From positions 372,001 through 436,000 of the forward strand of contig NZ_JACHIO010000001.1 of NCBI RefSeq assembly GCF_014203225.1: DNA of 64,000 nt, in the 5' to 3' direction. A program made the position numbers and the translations under genes. Shown here one piece after another: positions 48,578-57,135 of the stretch. Every line of letters starts with the position of its first letter. Position 1 is the stretch's first letter. This DNA is from Granulicella mallensis. Lineage in GTDB: Bacteria; Acidobacteriota; Terriglobia; Terriglobales; Acidobacteriaceae. The notes beneath the pieces were generated by a model. That model was not told the origin of the DNA. It made no database searches and saw nothing but the letters and a program-made list of their open reading frames with translations.

Positions 48578-49525
48578 ATGACTGCCGCGCGAAACTTCGA
48601 CGCCGAGCTCGACGCGGTGAACGCTGCCGCCGAGCTCCCGCCGGACGAAGCCCTGCCGCTGCTTCGCAAGGCCCTCAACCATCGCAGCAACCTGATCGTC
48701 TCGCGTGCAGCCAAGCATGCGGGAGGCCTCCACCTGACGGTCCTCACAGAAGTTCTCGCCGAGGCCTTCTACCGCTTCATGCCGGCGGCCGGCAACCCCG
48801 CCAAGACCGATCCGCAGTGCTGGGCCAAGAATGAGATCGGCAAAGCACTCGCCGCGTTTGGGCATCAGGATGTCGAACTCTTTCTCGCAGGCATGAGACA
48901 TCACCAGCCGGAACCCACCTGGGGTGGCCCCTCCGACAGTGCAGGCCCTTTGCGCGGCGCCTGCGCGCTTGCCCTGGTGCAGTGCCGCGAGATCTCTTCC
49001 TCAACCCTGCTGCGGCATCTCGCCCCGCTCTTTCGCGATGAAGAGCTGCCCGTTCGCGTCAACGCCGCTCGCGCCGTCGAACAGATAGGCTCCGATGCCG
49101 CAGCCCTGATGTTGCGGCTGCGCGCGGAGCTTGGCAGCGACGCCCCGGAGTTGATCGGAGCCTGCATTGGTGGAGTTCTTCGCCTCGACGGAGAGTCCGC
49201 TCTGCCCTGGGTCGCAGGCTTTCTTGCACTCGGAGACGATCTCTCCGCCGAAGCCGCCTTCGTCCTGGCCGAGCATCGCTCACCCCAGGCCGTCGCGCTC
49301 CTGCAGACCGCTCACGACGCGACGTTCAACCGTGACTTCCGCGCAACGCTGCTGACAGCCATCGCCTCCACCCGCCTGCCCGAAGCTACGGATTGGCTGT
49401 TGCAGCGCGTCCTCTCCGGCGCACAGGACGCAAAACTCGCCGCCCAGGCACTCTGCGATGCCCAGCCTCCGCCGGAAATCGCGGAACAGCTACGGACACA
49501 CGGGTTTCCCTGCTCAGGCCGCTGA
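48578..49525 (+). CDS. HEAT-repeat protein
   Basis: A 315-residue all-helical protein built of degenerate HEAT/PBS-lyase-like repeats (EALPLLRKALNHRSNLIVSRAAK, ELPVRVNAARAVEQIG, SAEAAFVLAEHRSPQAVALL). This points to a protein-binding solenoid. The ATG at 48578 is 2 bases after the rhodanese stop. Its 3' end overlaps the convergent KDPG aldolase gene by 12 bases, the only convergent pair in the window without a palindrome between. Confidence 0.85.
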   Translation: MTAARNFDAELDAVNAAAELPPDEALPLLRKALNHRSNLIVSRAAKHAGGLHLTVLTEVLAEAFYRFMPAAGNPAKTDPQCWAKNEIGKALAAFGHQDVELFLAGMRHHQPEPTWGGPSDSAGPLRGACALALVQCREISSSTLLRHLAPLFRDEELPVRVNAARAVEQIGSDAAALMLRLRAELGSDAPELIGACIGGVLRLDGESALPWVAGFLALGDDLSAEAAFVLAEHRSPQAVALLQTAHDATFNRDFRATLLTAIASTRLPEATDWLLQRVLSGAQDAKLAAQALCDAQPPPEIAEQLRTHGFPCSGR

Positions 49526-50179
49526 AGCGCGGTGATGAAAGCGCTTCACGATCTCGAGATACTTCCGTGCATTCTCGGTAATCGTCTCCGGCTGCCCAGC
49601 GGCAATCGCCTTCGTGTCCACGAGGTCCGCTCCGACACCAAGCGCAAACGCCCCAGCCTCGAGAAACTCATGGGCCGTCGCCAGCGAGACGCCGCCCGTA
49701 GGAATCAACTCAATCTGCGGCAGAGGAGCCTTCAGACTCTTCAGATACTTCGCTCCGCCCAGCGCATTCGCCGGAAAAACCTTGATGATATCCGCGCCGC
49801 ACTGCCAGGCCGTCACCACCTCGGTCGGCGTGAGAGCTCCCGGCAACACCGCGACAGAGTAGCGCTGGCAAATCTCCACCGTCTTCACGTTGAGCGCAGG
49901 GCTTACGACAAACTGCGCGCCTTCCAGCATGCAGATACGCGCGGTCTCTGGGTCGAGCACCGTCCCCGCGCCGATGAGGATGTCAGGGCGTTCTTTCGTG
50001 AGCCTCGCCATCACCCGCACTGCACCGGGCACGGTCATCGTCACTTCGAGCACGGTGACGCCACCTGCCGCAATGGCCTCGGCTAATGCCAGCGCCTGAT
50101 CTTCACTCTCCGCACGCAATACGGGAAGCAGCCCGATCCTGCGTATCTCCTGCAACACTTCACTCTTGCTCAAGCTCAT
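49514..50179 (-). CDS. eda: KDPG (2-keto-3-deoxy-6-phosphogluconate) aldolase
   Basis: Cleaves KDPG to pyruvate and glyceraldehyde-3-phosphate. The 221 residues start at the ATG at 50179, after GAGGGGAT. The general base Glu is in VLEVTMTVPGA, the Schiff-base Lys in IIKVFPANALGG, and the phosphate site in PTGGVS. It is the last gene of the kduI-kinase-aldolase operon, separated from the kinase by 67 bases that hold a micro-tandem array. Confidence 0.95.
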   Translation of the reverse strand: MSLSKSEVLQEIRRIGLLPVLRAESEDQALALAEAIAAGGVTVLEVTMTVPGAVRVMARLTKERPDILIGAGTVLDPETARICMLEGAQFVVSPALNVKTVEICQRYSVAVLPGALTPTEVVTAWQCGADIIKVFPANALGGAKYLKSLKAPLPQIELIPTGGVSLATAHEFLEAGAFALGVGADLVDTKAIAAGQPETITENARKYLEIVKRFHHRASAA

Positions 50180-50187
50180 CTTTATCC

Positions 50188-50221
50188 CCTCATAGCTCAA
50201 CTACTCATAGCTCGTAGCTCA
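50188..50221. repeat. 34-bp micro-tandem array before eda
   Basis: Three units built on CATAGCTC/CGTAGCTC, 28 of 34 positions identical to the array at 28474-28507. It directly precedes and partly forms the eda ribosome binding region. Confidence 0.7.
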
Positions 50222-50246
50222 AAACACCCCAACAACTCTCAGCGCC

Positions 50247-51392
50247 TTACCGAACCGTCCCCGCCGAACCACCCGCCATCAATCGTTCCACCTCCGGCAG
50301 CGTAGCCATCGACGAGTCACCCGCGGTCGTCATTGCGAGCGCTCCATGCGCAATCCCGCAGTCCAGGGCGTGGCGCATCCCCTTACCTTGCAGCAGGCCA
50401 TAGATCAACCCAGAGGCAAACGAATCGCCCCCGCCAACGCGATCCAGGATCTCTAGGTCATCGAAGCGCAGGCCCTCATAGGCCTCGCCCTCCGCATAGC
50501 CAAAGGCGCTCCAACCATTGCGGTTCGCCGTATGCGGACGCCGCACTGTACTGGCGATCACCTTGAGGTTTTCAAACTCCGCCGTCACGCGGCCTGCCAT
50601 GGCACGAAAGCTGTCCAGCGTGTGCCACACCGGCCCCTGGGAGGCCTCGCCAAGCGTCGCCGCGATATCGCCTTCGTGGCCGAATAAAACATCGACCAGC
50701 GGCATCAGCGATCGATTTACATCGATAGAACCCTGTCTGCCGCCACGTGATTTCCAAAGCGAAGGCCGATAGTTGCAGTCGAAGCTCACGATCGTGCCAT
50801 GGCGTTTCGCCGCAGCCATCGCCTCGCGCACCACCTCGGTAGAGTCTTCACTCAACGCAGCCATAACGCCGCCGGTGTGAAACCACTGCGCACCCTCATC
50901 CTGAAAGATCTCGTCCCAGTCCACATCGCCGGGCTTCATCTGCGAAATCGCCGTGTTGCCACGGTCCATCATGCCCAGACCGCCACGCACGCCAAACCCG
51001 CGCTCCAGGAAATAAATCCCGTTGCGCGCCTCGCGTCCGACGCCGTCGAAATCCCGCCACAGCACATGCTGCAGGTCAACGCCGCCCTGCAGCATCAGAT
51101 CTTCGACGAGCCGGCCCACGGGATTGTCCACAAGCGCCGTAACGATAGCGGTACGCAGATCGAAGCAGCGGCGCGCTCCACGTGCCACGTTGTACTCGCC
51201 GCCACCCTCCCACACACGAAAGTTCCGCGAGCCCACAATACGCCCCTCGCCCGGATCGAAGCGCAGCATCACCTCGCCCAGCGAAACCAGGTCCCACTCA
51301 CAAAGCACAGGATCGCGCAGGATCAAACCGCCATGGCCCTGCACCAAATCACTGACTAGCTGACTCGCTGACTCGCTGATTCGCTGATTCAC
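50247..51392 (-). CDS. kdgK: PfkB-family sugar kinase, probable 2-keto-3-deoxygluconate kinase
   Basis: A 381-residue ribokinase-fold enzyme. It has GEVMLRFDPGEG near the start, a sugar-binding GGGEYNVARG, and the anion-hole/catalytic block DRVGGGDSFASGL with the base Asp. The neighbours (kduI upstream, eda downstream) show that its substrate is very probably KDG. The ATG at 51392 overlaps the kduI stop by 4 bases. The first 14 codons are made of a 5x8-bp tandem array, so they are probably not structural; the family domain starts near residue 34. Confidence 0.9.
   Translation of the reverse strand: MNQRISESASQLVSDLVQGHGGLILRDPVLCEWDLVSLGEVMLRFDPGEGRIVGSRNFRVWEGGGEYNVARGARRCFDLRTAIVTALVDNPVGRLVEDLMLQGGVDLQHVLWRDFDGVGREARNGIYFLERGFGVRGGLGMMDRGNTAISQMKPGDVDWDEIFQDEGAQWFHTGGVMAALSEDSTEVVREAMAAAKRHGTIVSFDCNYRPSLWKSRGGRQGSIDVNRSLMPLVDVLFGHEGDIAATLGEASQGPVWHTLDSFRAMAGRVTAEFENLKVIASTVRRPHTANRNGWSAFGYAEGEAYEGLRFDDLEILDRVGGGDSFASGLIYGLLQGKGMRHALDCGIAHGALAMTTAGDSSMATLPEVERLMAGGSAGTVR
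51352..51391. repeat. Five-copy 8-bp tandem array at the kdgK start
   Basis: Units read CTGACTAG, CTGACTCG, CTGACTCG, CTGATTCG and CTGATTCA, in perfect register over 40 bases. It encodes the first residues of the kinase and abuts the kduI stop. Eight is not a multiple of three, so gain or loss of one unit would shift the kinase frame. Confidence 0.85.
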
Positions 51393-52219
51393 TTCAACTC
51401 CGCAATGGCCACGGCATCCATGTCGTCGTACGCCTGGTTCTCGCCACCCATGCCCCAGCAGAAGCCATAGCTCTTGGTGCCTACGCCCGCATGAACGCTC
51501 CAGCCCGGAGAGACCGCAACCTCACGGTCGCCGATGAAGAGATGCCGTGTCTCCTGCGGCGGCCCCATCAGGTGCAGCACGCGGTGCGCGGGATCGACAT
51601 CGAAGTACAGGTAGACCTCGCTGCGACGCATATGCGTGTGCGGCGGCATCGTATTCCAGTTCGAGCCTTCATCCAGCAGCGTGAAGCCCATCACGAGCTG
51701 GCAGCTACGCAGACCCTCTTTATAGATCGCCTTGTAGATCGTGCGCTTGTTACAGGTCTCCACCGCGCCGAGCTTCAGCCCTTCGAGGTCCTGGAAGCGC
51801 ACCATCTTCGTCGGAAACTCCGCATGGGCCGGATAGCTCAACAGGTAGAACGCGGCGGGCTTCTCCGCATCCTCACTGGAAAAGCTGATCACCTTGCTTC
51901 CGCGCCCGATGTAAAGGCAATCGAGCTTGCCCAACTCGAAGGTCTCTCCATCCACCGTGACCGAACCCGAACCACCGACGTTGAGCACGCCCAGCTCGCG
52001 CCGTTCGCAGAAGAACTCAGCCCGCAACTCCGGCTGCGTCTCCAGGTGCAAAGCGGACGTCGTGGGCACAGCCGAGCCGATCACCGTGCGGTCGAGATCG
52101 ACATACGCAAGATCGAGCCCACCAGGGCGAAACATGCCTTCGAGTAAAAAGGTCTCGCGCAGCTCCGGCGTCGTCATGCGGCTGTAGCGAACTGGATCTG
52201 CCATTTGCAGCAACTTCAT
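51389..52219 (-). CDS. kduI: 5-dehydro-4-deoxy-D-glucuronate isomerase KduI
   Basis: Isomerises DKI to DKII in unsaturated uronate breakdown. A 276-residue double-cupin enzyme with zinc ligands in MPPHTHMRRSEVYLYF and the later His in GWSVHAGVGT. The ATG has GAGGAG upstream. First gene of the kduI-kdgK-eda operon. The pathway links it to KduD, encoded at 53070. Confidence 0.96.
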   Translation of the reverse strand: MKLLQMADPVRYSRMTTPELRETFLLEGMFRPGGLDLAYVDLDRTVIGSAVPTTSALHLETQPELRAEFFCERRELGVLNVGGSGSVTVDGETFELGKLDCLYIGRGSKVISFSSEDAEKPAAFYLLSYPAHAEFPTKMVRFQDLEGLKLGAVETCNKRTIYKAIYKEGLRSCQLVMGFTLLDEGSNWNTMPPHTHMRRSEVYLYFDVDPAHRVLHLMGPPQETRHLFIGDREVAVSPGWSVHAGVGTKSYGFCWGMGGENQAYDDMDAVAIAELK

Positions 52220-52276
52220 CGTAAATCTCCTCTTGTCTGTGGCTCTAAGAATAACGCGCCTTGATTGCGCGCTGTG

Positions 52277-52301
52277 ATTGCATACCGTTGTCTATTGCAT
52301 A
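52277..52301 (-). promoter_or_regulatory. Candidate operator upstream of kduI
   Basis: ATTGCATA occurs twice as a direct repeat (52277-52284 and 52294-52301), period 17, about 60-80 bases upstream of kduI. Two extra GATTGC copies lie at 52263 and 52275. The spacing of one and a half helical turns could suit a dimeric regulator. No uronate regulator gene is present in the window. Confidence 0.35.
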
Positions 52302-52307
52302 TGGACG

Positions 52308-52880
52308 TTACTTCTTCGCAGGCAGTGGAGGTGGTGGAGGTGCCGCCAGAGCTTTCGCCACCTCACCCTCACCCCGCGCTTCAACCTTGATCACATAAGT
52401 CGTAATCGTCTGCCCCGGAGCTTCAATCGCCTGATGCGGCGTACCTGCCGGAATGTGAATGAAGTCGCCCTTGTGCAGCACATGGGGCGTCGCGCCTTCC
52501 AGCCGCGTTCCCCGCACCTCGCCGTTTGGACCTTCCTTGCCATCGACCATCGTGCCGCCGGTCAACTCCGTGCCCTCACCATCGATCACGATCAGGAAAT
52601 CGGCAAAGTGCTTATGCAGCTCGCCGCCGCCGCTCTGGGTACGGGCCGACAGCATCGTGTAGTGGCCGTTGTAGTTCGCCAGCGTAATACTGGCGCTTCC
52701 GTTGCCTGCCTTCGCCTGCTCCAGAAGGGCCTTGCCCTGCTGCGCAAGCACATCGAAGTTCAATGCCTCAGGCTGCGTCTGAATCGCCGACTGTGCGCTC
52801 ATCACAGCCGCCGATCCTATGAACGCCAGTGCCGCCAGTCTCCGCGCAGGCCGTCCCCACCTACACAACAGGTCCTTCAT
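52308..52880 (-). CDS. Exported cupin-domain protein
   Basis: A 190-residue protein starting at the ATG at 52880 (GGAGG upstream), with a signal peptide ending near AAVMSAQS. The cupin has GELHKHFADFLIVIDGEG (two His, and an Asp where Glu or Gln is frequent) and HIPAGTPHQAIEAPG. The C-terminus is Pro/Lys-rich. It may bind or isomerise a sugar acid in the periplasm, in view of kduI and kduD on either side. That role is inference only. Confidence 0.85.
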   Translation of the reverse strand: MKDLLCRWGRPARRLAALAFIGSAAVMSAQSAIQTQPEALNFDVLAQQGKALLEQAKAGNGSASITLANYNGHYTMLSARTQSGGGELHKHFADFLIVIDGEGTELTGGTMVDGKEGPNGEVRGTRLEGATPHVLHKGDFIHIPAGTPHQAIEAPGQTITTYVIKVEARGEGEVAKALAAPPPPPLPAKK

Positions 52881-53069
52881 CTCAAGCCTCCGGTATCGCA
52901 GTTCAACAAACCTGTCCAACAGCATACGCAAGAGCGCATAGACTCGTCAGCTTTATACAACCGGATGACTGCACGGAGAATAATTTTTCGGCAGCATAAA
53001 AATGTCCGCCTCGGGCATTGCCTCCACCCTTTGCTCTTCGTGTGTCACTCCGCGTAGAGTTTCTTCATC

Positions 53070-53849
53070 ATGTCTATCTCCGCCACCGCTCCGACCATCC
53101 TCGATCTCTTTCGCCTCGACGGCAAAGTCGCGCTCGTCACCGGAGCCGCCAGCGGCCTCGGTGCAGCCATTGCCACGGCACTCGCACAGGCCGGAGCCGA
53201 GGTTGCCGTGCACGGCAATCGCAGGCCCGCCACCGAGACCGCTACGGCCATCGGCAACAAAGCCGCAGCCTTCCAGGCCGACCTCTCCTCGACCAGCGGT
53301 GCGGAGTCTCTCTTCGGTGCGGTCAAAGAGCGCTTTGGACGCGTCGACATCCTCGTCAACAACGCCGGAACGATCCATCGCAACGCCGCCGAAGACACCT
53401 TGCTTGAAGACTGGCAGCACGTCCTGCAGGTCAATCTCACCAGCGTCTTCCAGCTCTCGCAGTTCGTCGCCCGCGACATGATCTCGCGCGAAGCCGCAGG
53501 GAAGATCGTCAACATCGCGTCACTGCTGAGCTTCCAGGGCGGCATCCGCGTTCCGGCCTACGCGGCCTCCAAAGGCGGCGTCGCCCAACTCACCAAGGCC
53601 CTGGCCAACGAGTGGGCCCCCAAGGGAATCCAGGTGAACGCCATCGCCCCCGGCTACTTCTCTACGACCAACACTGAAGCCCTGCAGGCCGACGAGACAC
53701 GCAATCGCCAGATCCTCGAACGCATCCCCGCCGCCCGCTGGGGCAAGCCGCAGGACCTCGCAGGCGCGGCGCTCTTCCTCTCCTCAGCGGCCAGCGACTA
53801 CGTAACGGGAACCGTCCTCACCGTTGACGGCGGCTGGATGGGACGATAG
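53070..53849 (+). CDS. kduD: 2-deoxy-D-gluconate 3-dehydrogenase KduD
   Basis: Short-chain dehydrogenase of 259 residues that reduces DKII to KDG. It has VTGAASGLGAAIA (NAD-binding TGxxxGxG), ILVNNAGTI, catalytic Ser in NIASLLSFQGG, Tyr/Lys in YAASKGG, and the C-terminal VLTVDGGWMGR. Together with KduI, the kinase and the aldolase it completes conversion of unsaturated uronates to pyruvate and GAP. It is divergent to the cupin gene. Confidence 0.92.
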   Translation: MSISATAPTILDLFRLDGKVALVTGAASGLGAAIATALAQAGAEVAVHGNRRPATETATAIGNKAAAFQADLSSTSGAESLFGAVKERFGRVDILVNNAGTIHRNAAEDTLLEDWQHVLQVNLTSVFQLSQFVARDMISREAAGKIVNIASLLSFQGGIRVPAYAASKGGVAQLTKALANEWAPKGIQVNAIAPGYFSTTNTEALQADETRNRQILERIPAARWGKPQDLAGAALFLSSAASDYVTGTVLTVDGGWMGR

Positions 53850-53879
53850 CAGGCCGTAACGAAGTTTTTATTTTGAAAG

Positions 53880-53899
53880 GGCGGGGCTTCAACCCCGCC
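53880..53899 (+). terminator. Hairpin after kduD
   Basis: GGCGGGG (53880-53886), a CTTCAA loop and CCCCGCC (53893-53899), 30 bases after the kduD stop. There is no T-run. Family B element B2 follows directly and may complete termination. Confidence 0.5.
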
Positions 53900-53905
53900 G
53901 CTAAC

Positions 53906-54112
53906 TGTTGCCTTTGCTTTTCTGGTTGTCATTCCGAGCGCAGCGAGGAACCTGCTGTCTCCCGTTCTTCGGTCGTATTCCCCAGAACCACGTGAACTAA
54001 ACCTGGGATTGGTTAAATGGACGCACAGCGCTTGTAGCCATGATCGGCAAAAAGCGGGAGACAGCAGGTTCCTCGCTGCGCTCGGAATGACAACAAGAAA
54101 AGCAAAGGCAAA
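53906..54112. repeat. Family B palindromic element, copy B2
   Basis: The left arm, GCTTTTCTGGTTGTCATTCC to GGAACCTGCTGTCTCCCG, is matched by the right arm, CGGGAGACAGCAGGTTCC to GGAATGACAACAAGAAAAGC. It lies between the convergent ends of kduD and the DUF3224 gene. The centre is unrelated to the centres of B1 and B3. Confidence 0.92.
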
Positions 54113-54143
54113 ACAAAGCAAGCACACCAAAAACAACCCACAC

Positions 54144-54545
54144 CTACACCAACTCATACTCAAAATTGTAAGAATGCTTACCCGCCTCTATCGTGATCGC
54201 CAGCGTCCCACTCAATCCGCTGAGACCTTCCGTCCCCGACTCCGGCACCACGACAACCTGCAGATGACTCGACTTCGGATCATTCTTGTTCATCGTGGCA
54301 TTGTGCATCAGAACGAAGCTCCCAGCCCGACCGTCAAGCCTGCCTGTGACCCGTTCAATAGCGACGTAGGCCATCGCTCCCGTGCTCTCCGTGATCCCGG
54401 TCAGCATCTCGCCCTTGCTGGTGCCTTCCAGCTCTCCCGAAAACACCTTGTCGATCGTCATCCGTCCGACTCTGGCCTCTTTTCCGATAGCCGACGCCTC
54501 GGCAGGAGCGATCTTCACCTCAAACGTTCCCTTTGCCTGCTTCAT
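54144..54545 (-). CDS. DUF3224-family protein
   Basis: A 133-residue protein starting at the ATG at 54545 (GGAG upstream). The conserved layout is KGTFEVKIAP, the DKVFSGELEGTSKGEM region, YVAIERVTGRLDGRAGSFVLMHNATM and SGTLAITIEAGKHSYNFEYEL, typical of DUF3224 beta-barrel proteins (allene-oxide-cyclase-like fold). The biochemical role is unknown. It follows mreB on the same strand, but a terminator lies between, so it likely has its own promoter. Confidence 0.88.
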   Translation of the reverse strand: MKQAKGTFEVKIAPAEASAIGKEARVGRMTIDKVFSGELEGTSKGEMLTGITESTGAMAYVAIERVTGRLDGRAGSFVLMHNATMNKNDPKSSHLQVVVVPESGTEGLSGLSGTLAITIEAGKHSYNFEYELV

Positions 54546-54622
54546 GATTCTTTCTCCAGGTTGCTGTATTGGGGCTGCGGCTCCTAGAAATACCACAAGC
54601 GCATGGTGCCACGCACCCAATA

Positions 54623-54645
54623 GAAAAGGCCGCCCGCAGGCGGCC
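54623..54645 (-). terminator. Rho-independent terminator of mreB
   Basis: On the minus strand GGCCGCC, a four-base loop and GGCGGCC are followed by TTTTC. The hairpin is 19 bases after the mreB stop. Confidence 0.88.
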
Positions 54646-54663
54646 TCTCCCAGCACCACAAAA

Positions 54664-55728
54664 TTAGTCGATCGAGATCTTCCGCAACAACCGAAAATCC
54701 GACAACATCTTGCCCGTTCCGAGCACCACGCTGGCAAGCGGATCGTCGGCGATCGAAACCGGCAGACCTGTTTCCTCACGAATACGGCGGTCAAGGTTCT
54801 TGATCAGCGCACCGCCACCCGTCAGCACAATGCCACGGTCGGAGATATCCGCCGACAACTCAGGAGGAGTACGCTCCAGCGCCACACGAATCGCATTCAT
54901 GATCGTCGCAATGCACTCGCCGAGCGCCTCGCGAATCTCCGAATCCTCAATGGTGATGGTCTTCGGCACGCCCTCGATGAGATTGCGGCCCTTGATCTCC
55001 ATCGTCAGCGGCTTGTCCAGCGGGAACGCCGAGCCGAGCTCAATCTTGATCTGTTCCGCCGTGCGCTCGCCTACCAGCAGGTTGTACTTGCGCTTCAGGT
55101 AGGTCATCACGGCTTCGTCCATCTGGTTGCCGGCCATGCGAACCGAGCGCGAGTAGACGATGCCCGCAAGCGAGATCACCGCAATGTCCGTCGTTCCGCC
55201 GCCGATATCGACGACCATATTGCCGCCGGGCTCAGTGATGGGCAGACCCGCGCCAATCGCGGCCACCATCGCCTGCTCCACGAGATGCACTTCGCTGGCC
55301 TTGGCGCGATAGGCGGAGTCCATGACTGCGCGCTTTTCCACCTGCGTAATCTCACTCGGCACGCCGATGACGATGCGCGGATGCACCATCATCTTGCGGT
55401 TGTGCGCCTTCTGGATGAAGTAGTTCAACATCTTCTCGGTCTGCTTGAAGTCGGCGATCACGCCATCCTTCATCGGCTTGATCGCGATGATGTTGCCAGG
55501 AGTTCGACCCAGCATCTCCTTGGCTTCCTTACCCACAGCCTCCACCTCGCCCGTCACGCGGTTGACGGCGATAATCGAAGGCTCGTTCACAATGATGCCC
55601 TTACCGTGCGCGAAGACGAGGGTATTCGCCGTCCCAAGATCGATCGCCAGATCGCTGGAGAAGAGCGAGAAGATAGAGCGCATGTTGCTCACGCGCGATG
55701 TACGCGACTGAAAGTTCTTCGATGACAT
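54664..55728 (-). CDS. mreB: Rod-shape determining actin homologue MreB
   Basis: Cytoskeletal ATPase that guides lateral wall synthesis. Signatures are DLAIDLGTANTLV (phosphate 1), IGVPSEITQVEKRA, DIGGGTTDIAVI (phosphate 2) and LTGGGALIKNLD (adenosine). The start is uncertain: an ATG at 55728 adds 15 residues before MRSIFSLF (ATG at 55683), and neither has a strong ribosome binding site. No mreC or mreD follows; a terminator ends the transcript. Confidence 0.95.
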   Translation of the reverse strand: MSSKNFQSRTSRVSNMRSIFSLFSSDLAIDLGTANTLVFAHGKGIIVNEPSIIAVNRVTGEVEAVGKEAKEMLGRTPGNIIAIKPMKDGVIADFKQTEKMLNYFIQKAHNRKMMVHPRIVIGVPSEITQVEKRAVMDSAYRAKASEVHLVEQAMVAAIGAGLPITEPGGNMVVDIGGGTTDIAVISLAGIVYSRSVRMAGNQMDEAVMTYLKRKYNLLVGERTAEQIKIELGSAFPLDKPLTMEIKGRNLIEGVPKTITIEDSEIREALGECIATIMNAIRVALERTPPELSADISDRGIVLTGGGALIKNLDRRIREETGLPVSIADDPLASVVLGTGKMLSDFRLLRKISID

Positions 55729-55994
55729 TTTGTTGGGCGGATCCTGTTCCAATAAGCTCTTAGACTCACTCTAGTGTAATCCTTCGCAGCCGGGCCCATC
55801 CGGTTGACCGGCCAGCATCCGACTGCACAACAGCGCAGACCGGAAAATCACCCCCTTCAAGGGCGAAAAGAGCTCTCCGACCGGCATTTCCCTCTGGAAG
55901 ATAACCACAGTCCTGTCACATTCACTGCGATCTGAGCACTCTACTTCTCCCCTACTCTCGGTACAATCGACCTAAAGGACGGAAACTGACCGCG

Positions 55995-57113
55995 ATGATA
56001 ATTGGCGTTCCCAAAGAAGTAAAAGACCATGAGAGCCGTGTAGGCATAACCCCAGCAGGCGTAAGAGCTCTCGTCGATGCTGGCCACAAAGTGCTCGTCG
56101 AGCACAATGCCGGGCACCTCTCCTCGTTTCCCGACGACGAGTACCAGGCCGTCGGCGCCGAGATCGTCGGCGAAGCCTCCGCCGTCTGGGGCCTGGCCGA
56201 CATGGTCGTCAAGGTCAAAGAGCCGGTCGCCAAGGAGTACGGCTACTTCCGCGAAGGCCTCGTGCTCTTCACCTATCTGCATCTCGCTCCCCTCAAGGAG
56301 CTCACCGACACCCTGCTCGCCAAGAAGGTCACCGGCATCGCCTATGAGACCGTCCGCGATCGTGCCGGCTCGCTTCCACTTCTGACCCCCATGTCCGAGG
56401 TCGCAGGCCGCCTCTCTGTACAGGTCGGCGCAGCCTACCTCGAAAAAGAGCACGGCGGACGCGGTGTCCTGCTGGGCGGCGTCCCCGGCGTTCCTCCGGG
56501 CAACGTCTGCATCATCGGCGGCGGCATCGTCGGCACCAACGCGGCAAAGATCGCCCTCGGTATGGGAGCGAAGGTCACTCTCGTCGACCTGAACCTCAAC
56601 CGCCTGCGCGAACTGGACGACATCTTCTCCGGCCGCGTCTACACCCTGGCCTCGAACGCCTACAACGTCGAACGCGCGGTCTGCGAAGCTGACCTGGTCA
56701 TCGGCGGCGTCCTGATTCCCGGTGCGGCTGCACCGAAGCTCGTCACCAAGGCCATGGTCTCCAAGATGAAGAAGGGCGCGGTCATCGTCGACGTCGCCAT
56801 CGACCAGGGCGGCTGCATCGAGACTGCACGGCCAACCACGCACTCCGATCCCAGCTATGAGGTCGACGGTGTCGTCCACTACTGCGTCACCAACATGCCC
56901 GCGGCCGTGCCGAACACCAGCACACTCGCTCTGACCAACGCGACCTTCCCCTACGTCATGAAGCTCGCAAAACTCGGGGCGAAGGCAGCTATCCTCGAGG
57001 ATGCTGGCATCGCGGAAGGCGTCAACACCTACGAGGGGCACCTGACCTACAAGGCCGTTGCCGAAGGCCAGGAACGCGCGTTCACCCCCATCTCCCAGCT
57101 CCTCTCGAAGTAG
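55995..57113 (+). CDS. ald: Alanine dehydrogenase
   Basis: NAD-dependent L-alanine/pyruvate interconversion. The 372 residues open with [17 protein letters not shown]. Catalytic Lys is in [10 protein letters not shown] and His in [11 protein letters not shown]. The Rossmann loop is [16 protein letters not shown] possible -10 TACAAT lies at 55960-55965. It is divergent to mreB across 266 bases in which I see nothing else. The sensor kinase gene starts 22 bases after its stop and may be cotranscribed. Confidence 0.96.
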   Translation: MIIGVPKEVKDHESRVGITPAGVRALVDAGHKVLVEHNAGHLSSFPDDEYQAVGAEIVGEASAVWGLADMVVKVKEPVAKEYGYFREGLVLFTYLHLAPLKELTDTLLAKKVTGIAYETVRDRAGSLPLLTPMSEVAGRLSVQVGAAYLEKEHGGRGVLLGGVPGVPPGNVCIIGGGIVGTNAAKIALGMGAKVTLVDLNLNRLRELDDIFSGRVYTLASNAYNVERAVCEADLVIGGVLIPGAAAPKLVTKAMVSKMKKGAVIVDVAIDQGGCIETARPTTHSDPSYEVDGVVHYCVTNMPAAVPNTSTLALTNATFPYVMKLAKLGAKAAILEDAGIAEGVNTYEGHLTYKAVAEGQERAFTPISQLLSK

Positions 57114-57135
57114 CGAAACGAGTACACTTTCACGC

